A DNA stretch of 20,550 nt from Candidatus Proelusimicrobium tauri (GTDB lineage Bacteria; Elusimicrobiota; Elusimicrobia; Elusimicrobiales; Elusimicrobiaceae), in contig DBYY01000008.1 in NCBI GenBank assembly GCA_002311025.1, positions 2,228-22,777 of the forward strand. The letters are read 5' to 3'. Below the pieces are notes generated by a model, which was not told where the DNA came from, ran no database searches, and saw only the letters and a list, made by a program, of their open reading frames with translations. Positions 7,615 through 14,866 of this stretch are shown here, piece after piece. A program made the translations under genes and the position numbers. Numbering within the stretch: position 1 is the first letter of the stretch; each line of letters starts with the position of its first letter.

Positions 7615-7637
7615 TAAGTTAAAAACTTATCAAGAAG
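7607..7637. repeat. Perfect 14-bp inverted repeat around the small-ORF stop
   Basis: CTTCTTGATAAGTT (7607-7620) and AACTTATCAAGAAG (7624-7637) are exact reverse complements with a 3-nt AAA loop. G6 follows rather than a T run, so it is not a standard terminator on the + strand. The TGA of the small ORF lies in the left arm. It could protect the mRNA 3' end, stall translation termination, or bind a dimeric protein. Confidence 0.8.
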
Positions 7638-7710
7638 GGGGGAATGTTTTACTAAGCACGGCGAAAAAGCGACAAAGATTTAAAAAATAAAATATTTTGC
7701 TAAACAAAAG

Positions 7711-7749
7711 TGTTCCCAAAAAGTTTTTAATTTTTTGGGAGCATTTTTT
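7711..7749. terminator. Bidirectional terminator between small ORF and tgt
   Basis: A 12-bp stem (7711-7722 with 7732-7743, one wobble pair) has T6 on the + strand at 7744-7749. Read on the - strand, the hairpin follows the tgt stop within a few bases and is trailed by CTTTTGTTT. It can therefore end both converging transcripts. Confidence 0.8.
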
Positions 7750-8926
7750 ATTTGTAATTTTTTTCCATTTCGGCTTTAAATTCTAGGAAAGTGCCGTTTT
7801 CTATATGCTCTCGGACTTGTTCCATCATACGCGTTAAAAAGCGGATATTGTGTATGCTTATTAAGCGGTGGCTTGTTAACTCGCCCGACCTAAATAAATG
7901 CGATAAATAGGCTCTAGAATAGTTTTTACAAACAAAGCAATCACATTTATCATCAAGCGGTTTATCTTGCGTTCTAAACTCGGCATTTTTGATATTTAAT
8001 TTGCCGCTAGAGGTCATTGCTTGGCCGTTACGGGCAACTCTGGTGGGCCAGACGCAGTCAAACATATCAACGCCGTGTGCGATACAATCTAAAATTTCCT
8101 GCGGTGTGCCAAGTCCCATTAAATAGCGAGGTTTTTCATCGGGCAAATGGGGAATACAATGTTCTAGGGCAAGGTTCATTTCCTCGCGTGTTTCGCCGAC
8201 GGAAAGCCCACCGATACAAAAACCGTGAAGCGGCAAAGTTGCCATAGTTTTTGCGGCGTCTTCGCGCAGTTTTGGGAAGATTGACCCCTGTACAATACCA
8301 AATAAAAGTGAGTGCGGCACAGTAAAACTGCCGTCTGCGTTTTGCTTAATACCCTGCTCTACCATAGAATGGTATTTTGTTGCCGCGCGTGTTGCCCAGC
8401 GTTTTGTAATTTCAAGGGCTTTTTTGGCTTCTCTTTCATTTGCGGTAGATGGTATTAAAACATCAAGGCAGGTCCATATATCAGAGCCGATTTTACTTTC
8501 ATATTCAATAACTTTTTCCGGCGTAAAAAAGTGTTTTGAGCCGTCGTGGTGGCTTTTGAACCAAACGCCTTCTTCGGTAATTTTCCTTAAATGTGATAAA
8601 CTATGAACCTGAAAACCGCCGGAATCAGTCAAAATACTGCCGTTCCAACGCATAAAATTATGCAGTCCGCCCATTTTTTCCAAAAGTTCTGTTCCGGGCC
8701 TTAAATATAAGTGATAAGTGTTTGATAAAATACACTGCACTTTAATATCTTCCAAATCTTTTTCCGTCAGAGCCTTAACGCAGGCTTGTGTGGCAACGGG
8801 CATAAAAACAGGGGTTTTGACAATGCCGTGTTTGGTATATAAAACACCTGTTCTTGCAGAAGATTTTGTATCTTTTGCTTTAAGATTAAAAGGGGGAATA
8901 ATTTTGATATTTTCTAAGTTTGTCAT
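7748..8926 (-). CDS. tgt: Queuine tRNA-guanine transglycosylase
   Basis: The product is 392 residues. It exchanges guanine-34 of GUN-anticodon tRNAs (Tyr, His, Asn, Asp) for the queuosine precursor preQ1. The base-recognition/proton-transfer motif ILTDSGGFQV carries Asp101. GIVQG and FCIGGLSVGE form the substrate pocket, and the nucleophile Asp is in GVDMFDCVWPTR. A C-terminal zinc site is visible as CDCFVC followed by His in SIHN. It is the last gene of the yebC-tgt operon. Its ATG overlaps the queA TGA as ATGA (8926-8923), which suggests translational coupling, and the bidirectional terminator follows. The N-terminus is slightly longer than in the E. coli enzyme. Confidence 0.97.
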   Translation of the reverse strand: MTNLENIKIIPPFNLKAKDTKSSARTGVLYTKHGIVKTPVFMPVATQACVKALTEKDLEDIKVQCILSNTYHLYLRPGTELLEKMGGLHNFMRWNGSILTDSGGFQVHSLSHLRKITEEGVWFKSHHDGSKHFFTPEKVIEYESKIGSDIWTCLDVLIPSTANEREAKKALEITKRWATRAATKYHSMVEQGIKQNADGSFTVPHSLLFGIVQGSIFPKLREDAAKTMATLPLHGFCIGGLSVGETREEMNLALEHCIPHLPDEKPRYLMGLGTPQEILDCIAHGVDMFDCVWPTRVARNGQAMTSSGKLNIKNAEFRTQDKPLDDKCDCFVCKNYSRAYLSHLFRSGELTSHRLISIHNIRFLTRMMEQVREHIENGTFLEFKAEMEKNYK

Positions 8927-9960
8927 AGTATTAACATTGAATCTCCAAAAGAATAAAAGCGATATTTTTGCGCCACCGCTTGAGTGTAGGCCTCATAAAT
9001 GAAATCTTCGCCTGCAAGTGCGCTAACCATACATAAGGGTGTAGAATCTGGAAAGTGGAAATTTGTTATCAGCGCGTCAATTGCCTTAAATTTATAACCT
9101 TGATAGATAAATAAATCAGTCCACTTTTTTCCGCTTGAAACTTTGCCTGTTTCATCGGCAAAACTTTCAATAGTGCGTGTGCTTGTTGTGCCTACGGAAA
9201 ATAAACGTCCGCCACTAGATTTTGTTTTATTTATTAAATCGGCGGTTTCCGGTGTCATTTCGGCAAGTTCGGCAAGCATTTTATGCTCGGTCGGCTCGCC
9301 GCGTAAAGGCTTAAAAGTGCCCCATCCGACGTGCAAAGTTACATAGTCAATATTTACGCCCATATCTTTAATTTTGTTAAGTAATTCCTGCGTAAAGTGA
9401 AAGCCGGCCGTCGGCGCGGCAATAGAGCCTTCAACTTGAGCATAAACTGTTTGGTATCTTTCTTTATCAGTTTCTATACTTTTTGAAAGTCCTGCGTGTT
9501 TTCTTGCTTTTTCAATATAAGGCGGCAAGGGCATTAGTCCGTGTTTGTGTGTCCAGGGCAAAATATCGTCGGTGTTAAATTTAATTATTGCCTCACCATT
9601 ATCAGTATTACCCACAACTTCGCCTTTTAAATTATCTTCAAAAACAAGTTTTGTGCCGGGTTTATATTCGCGCAATAAAACTGCCCAGCAAAATTTATCT
9701 TCAAGTTGTCTGACAAGTAGAATTTCAATTTTGCCGCCGGTTTCTTTGTGCGCAAAAATCTTTGCGGGGAACACTTTTGATTTATTCATTATAATAGTGT
9801 CGCCTTTTTTTAAGAAAGTCGGTAAATCCCTAAAAATTTTGTGTTCTATGGTGTGATTTTTTCTATTAAGAACCATCATCCTGCTACTGTCGCGCGGGTC
9901 AGCGGGATTTTTGGCAATTAAATCATCAACATTAAATTTTTTAAAACGTTCAAAAGCCAT
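8923..9960 (-). CDS. queA: S-adenosylmethionine:tRNA ribosyltransferase-isomerase
   Basis: The product is 345 residues, normal for the family. It acts after Tgt: it transfers and isomerises the ribosyl group of SAM onto preQ1-tRNA to give epoxyqueuosine. Family motifs are DPRDSSRMMVL, DTIIMNKSKVFPAK, LPPYI, GSIAAPTAGFHFT, TLHVGWGTFKPLR, VGTTSTRTIES and LITNFHFPDSTP. The start at 9960 is chosen because GGAGAAG (9974-9968 on this strand) is 7 nt upstream. An ATG at 9984 would put this ribosome site inside the coding region and overlap the SpoIID-like gene. The gap to that gene's stop is 1 nt, and the end overlaps tgt by 4 nt. Confidence 0.97.
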   Translation of the reverse strand: MAFERFKKFNVDDLIAKNPADPRDSSRMMVLNRKNHTIEHKIFRDLPTFLKKGDTIIMNKSKVFPAKIFAHKETGGKIEILLVRQLEDKFCWAVLLREYKPGTKLVFEDNLKGEVVGNTDNGEAIIKFNTDDILPWTHKHGLMPLPPYIEKARKHAGLSKSIETDKERYQTVYAQVEGSIAAPTAGFHFTQELLNKIKDMGVNIDYVTLHVGWGTFKPLRGEPTEHKMLAELAEMTPETADLINKTKSSGGRLFSVGTTSTRTIESFADETGKVSSGKKWTDLFIYQGYKFKAIDALITNFHFPDSTPLCMVSALAGEDFIYEAYTQAVAQKYRFYSFGDSMLIL

Positions 9961-9961
9961 A

Positions 9962-11077
9962 TTAAATCTTCTCCAATTTTGCACCGGGGTAATATTGTTT
10001 TAGAATATCGGTGTATTTTTTACCTGCTTCAGCCATACCTTTTGCACCTTCCTGGCAAAGTCCGCCGCCGTGTCCGTAACCCTTACCGCTAAAGGTTAAA
10101 CCGTTTATACTTGTAATAAAGCAACTTTTAAATTTAGTTGCGCCCACACCGACACGAAAAGTATTACAAGGTATAGTTTTTGTTGTTTTTGTGGTTGTAA
10201 TTTTTAAATTTTTTGCTCTTCCGCTGGAAGTTTTTGAAGCAATTTTTATACTTTTAATTGTTCCTGCAATTTTATTTTTTTTGAGGAAACTATTAACTGT
10301 TTCTTTGCTTAAAGTATGCTTCCAAGTGGCACCTGCTCCGTGTGAACAATAACCGCATTTTGCGCCCTGTAAAGGTTTTATGGCAGAAGTTAGCCAAGGC
10401 GGTGTATCTGTATGCCCGCCGCAATTTGCGTGATAATAAGTAAAGAAAACATTTTTATTATATTTTAAAACTTGGTTTTTTGTTTCGTCTACGGCTTTTT
10501 TTACGGAGTCATAAACTTTAGCCGAACCTTTATACATTTGGCTGCGGGTATCGCTATATAAATCAAAGGGATTATTTTTTGTGTTTTCAATACTTTTTAA
10601 AGTATACGTGCGTGCGGCAACGGCTTGGGCTTTAAGAGCCTCTATGGGCCAGGAATAACTCATTTCATAAGGCAAAACGCCGTAAAGATATTCTTCTAAA
10701 GGTAAGACTTCCACAATTTGTGTTTTTGCGGCGGGGTTTATTAAAAGATTTCCTTTATATTCAACACCGTTTACAGTGAAAGTATCTTTTTTATTTTTAA
10801 GATAAATTTGAACGCCTTTAGTGCTTTTTACAGAACCTGCCTGGACTTGTTTTGCCGTCGTGGAAATTTTAAAAGTGCCTGCTTTTTTAACGCTGTATTT
10901 TTTCTTAGAACCTAAATCTTTAACAAAAATTGCACCGCTTGTTTTAACCGAAATCGGGGAAGATTCTTCGGCAATTAAAACGCGGACATTTGTTGTCGCA
11001 AAAACTTTCCCGGCGGGCAAAAGAAAAACACATAATAAAAAGAGAGTCAAAAGTTTTACGGTAGAAAAATATTTCAT
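9962..11077 (-). CDS. Secreted SpoIID/LytB-domain peptidoglycan lytic protein
   Basis: The product is 371 residues. A signal peptide is clear: a basic start, a hydrophobic core LLTLFLLCVFLL and a likely cleavage after VFA (residue 27). The SpoIID domain follows, with LPYEMS holding the expected catalytic Glu138, then EALKAQAVAARTYTLK. A likely metal site lies in YHANCGGHTD (His216, Cys219, His222) and CGYCSH (Cys241, Cys244). The C-terminal motif GKGYGHGGGLCQEGA matches the family GYGHGxGxSQxGA with Ser changed to Cys. SpoIID is a lytic transglycosylase acting on denuded glycan strands. Homologues in non-sporulating bacteria are common, so the domain alone does not imply sporulation. There is no clear ribosome site; the start is 3 nt after the ruvB stop, so translation is probably coupled. 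Confidence 0.88.
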   Translation of the reverse strand: MKYFSTVKLLTLFLLCVFLLPAGKVFATTNVRVLIAEESSPISVKTSGAIFVKDLGSKKKYSVKKAGTFKISTTAKQVQAGSVKSTKGVQIYLKNKKDTFTVNGVEYKGNLLINPAAKTQIVEVLPLEEYLYGVLPYEMSYSWPIEALKAQAVAARTYTLKSIENTKNNPFDLYSDTRSQMYKGSAKVYDSVKKAVDETKNQVLKYNKNVFFTYYHANCGGHTDTPPWLTSAIKPLQGAKCGYCSHGAGATWKHTLSKETVNSFLKKNKIAGTIKSIKIASKTSSGRAKNLKITTTKTTKTIPCNTFRVGVGATKFKSCFITSINGLTFSGKGYGHGGGLCQEGAKGMAEAGKKYTDILKQYYPGAKLEKI

Positions 11078-11080
11078 AAA

Positions 11081-12100
11081 TTAAAAAAGTGTGTTTGGTT
11101 TTTTGTGGCCCAAGTGTTGATAGGCCTTTGCACTGGCAACGCGCCCGCGCGGTGTTCTTGTTATAAAACCTGCTTTAATTAAATAAGGTTCAATAACATC
11201 ACTTAAGGTATCTGCTTCTTGGCTGACGGCAATAGCAAGGTTTTCAATACCAACAGGGCCGCCGTCGAACTTTTCAATTAAGGCAGATAAAATCTTTTTA
11301 TCAATAGTGTCAAGGCCTTCTTTATCAATATCAAGTGCTTCCATTGCGCTTATGGCAATTTCGACGGTAATAATGCCGTTGCCTTTAACTTGCGCAAAAT
11401 CTCTGACGCGTCTTAAAAGGCGGTTTGCAATACGGGGTGTTCCGCGCGAACGCCTTGCAATTTCTTCTAGTCCCGTGCGTTCTGCCTCAATATTTAAAAG
11501 TCTAGCGGAACGGGCAAGAATATCGGTAATTTCCTTAATTTCGTAAAAACCGAGATTAAAAACAATACCAAAACGATCTCTTAAAGGACCTGTTAAAAGG
11601 CCACTTCTTGTGGTTGCACCAACTAAAGTAAACTTTGGAACAGATAATTTTAAAGTGGTTGAACCTGCACCTTTGCCCGTATTTATAAAGAAAGTAAAAT
11701 CTTCCATAGCAGGATAAAGTGCTTCTTCTACAGCGGGGTTAAGGCGGTGTATTTCATCAATAAACAAAATATCGCCTTCAGAAAGTTCGGTTGTAAGCAT
11801 AGCCGCAAGGTCGCCCGGGCGCGCAAGAACCGGGCCGGAAGTTGTTTTGATATTTACGCCCATTTCTTTTGCAAGAATATTTGATAAGGTTGTTTTACCA
11901 AGACCAGGGGGAGAATAAAACAAGCAATGGTCTAGGGCCTCGCCTCTATTTTTGGCGGCCTCAATAAAAATTTTAAGATTTTCTTTTAATTTATCCTGAC
12001 CGACAAATTCTTTAAGAGTTGTCGGGCGCAAAGCATACTCAAAGGAAGTTTTTTCCTGCTCGTCTGCTTGTATATTAAGATATTCGTTTTTAGAGGTCAT
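11081..12100 (-). CDS. ruvB: Holliday junction branch-migration ATPase RuvB
   Basis: The product is 339 residues, family-typical. It is the hexameric AAA+ motor that drives branch migration with RuvA. Motifs are TLKEFVGQ near the start, Walker A PPGLGKTT, Walker B ILFIDEIHR, sensor 1 VGATTRSG, the arginine finger region LRDRFG, and sensor 2 RGTPRIANRLLRR. The C-terminal winged-helix domain has GPVGIENLA and PYLIKAGFITRTPRGR. Its ATG overlaps the ruvA TGA as ATGA (12100-12097), fitting a fixed RuvA:RuvB ratio. Confidence 0.98.
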   Translation of the reverse strand: MTSKNEYLNIQADEQEKTSFEYALRPTTLKEFVGQDKLKENLKIFIEAAKNRGEALDHCLFYSPPGLGKTTLSNILAKEMGVNIKTTSGPVLARPGDLAAMLTTELSEGDILFIDEIHRLNPAVEEALYPAMEDFTFFINTGKGAGSTTLKLSVPKFTLVGATTRSGLLTGPLRDRFGIVFNLGFYEIKEITDILARSARLLNIEAERTGLEEIARRSRGTPRIANRLLRRVRDFAQVKGNGIITVEIAISAMEALDIDKEGLDTIDKKILSALIEKFDGGPVGIENLAIAVSQEADTLSDVIEPYLIKAGFITRTPRGRVASAKAYQHLGHKKPNTLF

Positions 12101-12702
12101 TTTTTAAGTATCCTTAAGGCTTGTTTTATTAACTCTTCCACATTAGTTTGGGCGGAGTTTTGCTTATAAAGTTGTTCAATAGCACGGCGTGATTCCTGCG
12201 CGCTATAACCAAGTGCGCCAAGTGCATTTAAAACATCTGCCATAAAAGGTATCTCGGCAGTTTTAATTTTAACTTCACCCTGAACGGAAATAGTATCCAT
12301 TTTACCACTAAGACTATCAATAAGTTTTTGTGCGGTTTTTGCGGTAAAACCGAAAATAGCAGTTAAAATTTTGGGGTCTTTATTTATGATAGCATTGTGG
12401 AAATCGGCCACACTTCTAAGCGCTTTATTTAAGAACTCAAGTGCTTTTTTAGAGCCGGTGTTAGGTATCTCATTTTTGAAAAGTAAAAATAAATCTTTAT
12501 CTGCTTTTGTTAAAAAGCCGTAAAGCGCGGTGCCGTCGTAGGGGGAAAGACTTTCGGTTATATAAACGCCAAGTGTTTGGCCCTTTTCCACGGAAGCAAT
12601 GCTTGAAGGCGCCATATTGATTTCATAACCAACACCGCCTGCAAGTAAGATTATTGTATTATCACCAACTTCAAAAACTTCACCTGTTATGTATGCTATC
12701 AT
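12097..12702 (-). CDS. ruvA: Holliday junction DNA-binding protein RuvA (divergent HhH)
   Basis: The product is 201 residues. It is the tetrameric junction-binding partner of RuvB. The N-terminal OB fold starts MIAYITGEV and contains GGVGYEI (22-28). The central domain should hold two helix-hairpin-helix motifs, but both are altered: residues 80-86 read PNTGSKK where GVGPK is usual, and 117-123 read FGFTAKT where PGIGKKT is usual. The C-terminal RuvB-contact domain (about 152-200) is recognisable from DVLNALGALGYSAQE. Position between ruvC and ruvB confirms the identity. The start is 6 nt after the ruvC stop without a clear ribosome site. Confidence 0.93.
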   Translation of the reverse strand: MIAYITGEVFEVGDNTIILLAGGVGYEINMAPSSIASVEKGQTLGVYITESLSPYDGTALYGFLTKADKDLFLLFKNEIPNTGSKKALEFLNKALRSVADFHNAIINKDPKILTAIFGFTAKTAQKLIDSLSGKMDTISVQGEVKIKTAEIPFMADVLNALGALGYSAQESRRAIEQLYKQNSAQTNVEELIKQALRILKK

Positions 12703-12708
12703 ATAATT

Positions 12709-13284
12709 CTATTTTACTTTATTTTTGAAATTTTTTATTTGTTCTAAACGCGCTTGTTTAATTTTTTCTAAAAAGGCTTTTTGCGTGTTTATTTTATTTA
12801 AAATCGGGTTCATCTTTAAATGGCAAAGGGCAATGGCGGCGGCATCGGCAACATCGTCTGGTTGCAGGACTTCTTTTAATTTTAAAATCAGTTGCACCAT
12901 CCTTTGCATCTGTTTTTTATCAGCTGCGCCGTTACCGCAAAGTGTGGCTTTAATTCTGCTTGGCTGATAAGAAGATACTTCAATACCTTTTTGGTGCAAA
13001 GCAAGCAAGATAACACCGCGCGCCTGAATTGTGTGGCCGACTCTGGTTGCTTTTTTTAAAAAGAACATTTCTTCCATAGCGGCGCAAGTCGGCTGAAAAA
13101 TATCTGCAAGTCGCAAAATTTCGCGGTAAGTTTCGTCAAGGCGGGCCGCAAGGGATAAATCTTTGCTTGTATGTATAAGCCCGCAACTTTCCAAAACAGC
13201 ACCGGCTGACCCGTTATCAACTAAAACGGCCCAGCCGGTCCTATCTAAACCGGGGTCTATGCCCAAGATTTTATTTTTCTTCAA
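12709..13284 (-). CDS. ruvC: Crossover junction endodeoxyribonuclease RuvC
   Basis: The product is 191 residues. It is the dimeric resolvase that cleaves Holliday junctions symmetrically. The RNase H-like fold is marked by KILGIDPGLDRTGW. The four acidic catalytic residues are present: Asp10, Glu71 in AAMEEMFF, and Asp144 and Asp147 in PDDVADAAAIALCH. The start is TTG at 13284-13282, because an in-frame TAG lies three codons upstream and no ATG or GTG precedes the first beta strand. It overlaps the yebC end by 14 nt, so initiation probably depends on ribosomes finishing yebC. A basic Lys/Asn-rich tail follows the domain. Confidence 0.96.
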   Translation of the reverse strand: MKKNKILGIDPGLDRTGWAVLVDNGSAGAVLESCGLIHTSKDLSLAARLDETYREILRLADIFQPTCAAMEEMFFLKKATRVGHTIQARGVILLALHQKGIEVSSYQPSRIKATLCGNGAADKKQMQRMVQLILKLKEVLQPDDVADAAAIALCHLKMNPILNKINTQKAFLEKIKQARLEQIKNFKNKVK

Positions 13285-14026
13285 TTTTGGCTAAAATATC
13301 GTCGGCAATAGAGTGGTTTGCGTAAACATTTTTTGTATCGTCATGGTCATCTAAGGCTTCAATCATACGCAACACTTTACCGGCGGTTTCTTCGTCTTTA
13401 ATTTCAACTTCATTGGAAGGAACCATACTTATTTCAGCAGATTCAAGTTTAATACCTTTTGCTTCCAAAGCAGATTTAACGGCTTCAAAGTTTTCCGGTG
13501 CGGTAATAACTTCAAAACCTTCTTCTTGGGTAACAATATCGTCTGCACCTGCTTCAAGGGCAATATTCATAAGGGTTTCTTCGTTGGTAGATTCTTTGCT
13601 GATTAAAATAACACCCTTTTTGCTGAACATATAAGAAACGCAACCGCTTGTGCCAATGCTTCCGCCTTTATCAGAGAAGATTTTTCTGATTTCGGCAAAA
13701 GTTCTGTTTTTATTATCGGTTGTGCATTCAACGATAACGGCAACAGAACCCGGTCCGTAACCTTCGTATGTGATTTCTTCGTAAATTGTGCCTGGGATTT
13801 GGCCTGTACCTTTCATAATAGCGCGTTTGACGTTATCAGCAGGCATGTTTGCTGCTTTTGCGTCATCAACGGCTTTTCTTAAACGGGCATTGCTTGCCAA
13901 ATCTCCGCCGCCGATTTTAGCGGCAATAGTAATTTCTCTGATAAGTTTAGTAAAAACTTTACCTTTTTTTGCGTCAACGAGGGCCTTTTTGTGTTTAATA
14001 CCGGCCCAGTGTGAGTGTCCACCCAT
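13271..14026 (-). CDS. yebC: YebC/PmpR/TACO1-family regulatory protein
   Basis: The product is 251 residues, normal length. The family signature starts MGGHSHWAGIKHKK and continues with ARLRKAVDDAKAANMPADNV and YEGYGPGSVAVIVE. Members act as DNA-binding regulators (PmpR) or as ribosome-associated factors that help translate difficult proline motifs (TACO1 and bacterial YebC types); which applies here cannot be read from sequence. The start at 14026 is set by TAAGGAG (14040-14034) 7 nt upstream; a longer frame from 14047 would include that site. It is first gene of the operon, next to ruvC as in many bacteria. Its 3' end overlaps ruvC by 14 nt. Confidence 0.96.
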   Translation of the reverse strand: MGGHSHWAGIKHKKALVDAKKGKVFTKLIREITIAAKIGGGDLASNARLRKAVDDAKAANMPADNVKRAIMKGTGQIPGTIYEEITYEGYGPGSVAVIVECTTDNKNRTFAEIRKIFSDKGGSIGTSGCVSYMFSKKGVILISKESTNEETLMNIALEAGADDIVTQEEGFEVITAPENFEAVKSALEAKGIKLESAEISMVPSNEVEIKDEETAGKVLRMIEALDDHDDTKNVYANHSIADDILAKIEEK

Positions 14027-14057
14027 AGTAAAACTCCTTAATATCAAATATAAGATT

Positions 14058-14066
14058 ATTCTAGCA
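14058..14066 (-). promoter_or_regulatory. Extended -10 promoter for the yebC-tgt operon
   Basis: On the - strand TGCTAGAAT forms an extended -10 (TG plus TAGAAT), with no good -35 at 16-18 nt. The predicted start near 14051 gives a short leader to the TAAGGAG site. It is the only plausible promoter before this seven-gene unit. Confidence 0.45.
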
Positions 14067-14073
14067 TATTTTT

Positions 14074-14102
14074 TTGCTTAATATTTAATAATATAATAAA
14101 AT
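14074..14102 (+). promoter_or_regulatory. Promoter of tRNA-Arg and downstream genes
   Basis: TTGCTT at 14074-14079 and TAAAAT at 14097-14102 are separated by 17 nt, placing the start near 14109, about 13 nt before the tRNA. A perfect TATAAT also occurs at 14092-14097 with a poorer -35. It is back-to-back with the yebC promoter within about 45 bp. Confidence 0.6.
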
Positions 14103-14121
14103 ACTTAAGTAGATTTGTTTA

Positions 14122-14194
14122 GCCCCATTAGCTCAATTGGCTAGAGTATCGGTCTTCGGAACCGAGGGTTCGGGTTCAAATCCTGAATGGGGCA
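14122..14194 (+). tRNA. tRNA-Arg (anticodon TCG), CCA not encoded
   Basis: A complete cloverleaf of 73 nt can be drawn. The acceptor GCCCCAT pairs with ATGGGGC. The D stem is GCTC/GAGT (one G-U pair) with GG in the loop. The anticodon stem TCGGT/ACCGA encloses the loop CTTCGGA, where T33 precedes TCG. The variable loop is 4 nt. The T stem TCGGG/CCTGA has one wobble pair and the T loop is TTCAAAT. The discriminator is A, followed by AAAG, so CCA must be added after transcription. The TCG anticodon reads CGA and probably other CGN arginine codons. Confidence 0.95.
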
Positions 14195-14229
14195 AAAGAT
14201 TTTTGAGGAAAACTTTAAAACTACAATAT

Positions 14230-14865
14230 ATGAAATCAATTAAGGGCGAGGGCAGCGTAAATTGCCCACATTGCGAAGAAAATTTTGACGCGGAATTTTG
14301 GACACTTATCCGCGGGGATGAAGATTTAGAGTTAAAGGATGCTCTTATCGGGGGGGAATTAAATCTTGTTTCCTGCCCAAGTTGCGGCCACTTTTTTTAT
14401 CACGAAAGAACTATAATTTATTTTGACCCCACTATTGAACTTTTGGCTTTTGTTTGGGGCGGTAAGGAAGAAGACTTTGAAAAACAAAAAGCCCAAATGC
14501 AAAAAGATTTTGAGTTATTAAAAAATAATTTAACCTCTTTAAATATTAACTATCAACCTTTTTATTTAAAAAGTCTTACCGAGTTAAAAGCAATGATAGA
14601 ATATGAAGAATTTACCCGCACCCAAAGCGAAGTTGTTGCAGCCCTTGCGGCGCAAAATAATTTTAAAGTTGTTGCTTTAAAGCCAAGTGTTGCAAGAGTT
14701 TCCGGCTTTCCCTTTTATGCACCTATCGCAGGTGAGGAATATACTTTAGCCAATTTTGTAAAAGCCTCAGAAGAACTTTTAAAGCAAAACTCTGCTTTAA
14801 ATATGCTTAAAACTATGCTTGACGAAGTTAAAAAGACTTCAAAATTGCCCGCGCAAGTAAAATAA
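14230..14865 (+). CDS. CpXC-domain zinc-ribbon protein
   Basis: The product is 211 residues of unknown function. The N-terminal half has two CPxC knuckles (Cys12/Cys15 and Cys49/Cys52, as CPHC and CPSCG) and the phrase IIYFDP after them, as in the CpXC domain family. A zinc-ribbon fold is expected. The C-terminal half is helical and charged with no motif I recognise. No signal peptide or membrane span is seen, so it should be cytoplasmic. ATG 14230 is the first ATG in frame; GAGGA at 14205-14209 is rather far (20 nt), so initiation may be weak. A longer frame beginning at TTG 14137 would translate most of the tRNA and is rejected. The next gene starts 1 nt after its stop. Confidence 0.8.
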   Translation: MKSIKGEGSVNCPHCEENFDAEFWTLIRGDEDLELKDALIGGELNLVSCPSCGHFFYHERTIIYFDPTIELLAFVWGGKEEDFEKQKAQMQKDFELLKNNLTSLNINYQPFYLKSLTELKAMIEYEEFTRTQSEVVAALAAQNNFKVVALKPSVARVSGFPFYAPIAGEEYTLANFVKASEELLKQNSALNMLKTMLDEVKKTSKLPAQVK

Positions 14866-14866
14866 T

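Noticed and set aside
7638..7710. Possible further small gene after the inverted repeat
   Set aside because: The only ATG after the G run (7645) is followed by a stop within four codons; the rest is AT-rich with no open frame of note.
9962..11077. SpoIID as evidence for a spore-forming organism
   Set aside because: The SpoIID/LytB domain is widespread in non-sporulating bacteria and no other sporulation gene is present in the window.
13788..14081. Open frames antisense to yebC, and similar ones antisense to gap, queA and the PAS gene
   Set aside because: They lie wholly opposite strongly conserved genes, lack ribosome sites and give no recognisable protein; codon bias of the real gene explains them.
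14137..14229. Longer CpXC frame starting at TTG 14137
   Set aside because: It would translate most of a well-formed tRNA. The zinc-ribbon homology begins after ATG 14230.
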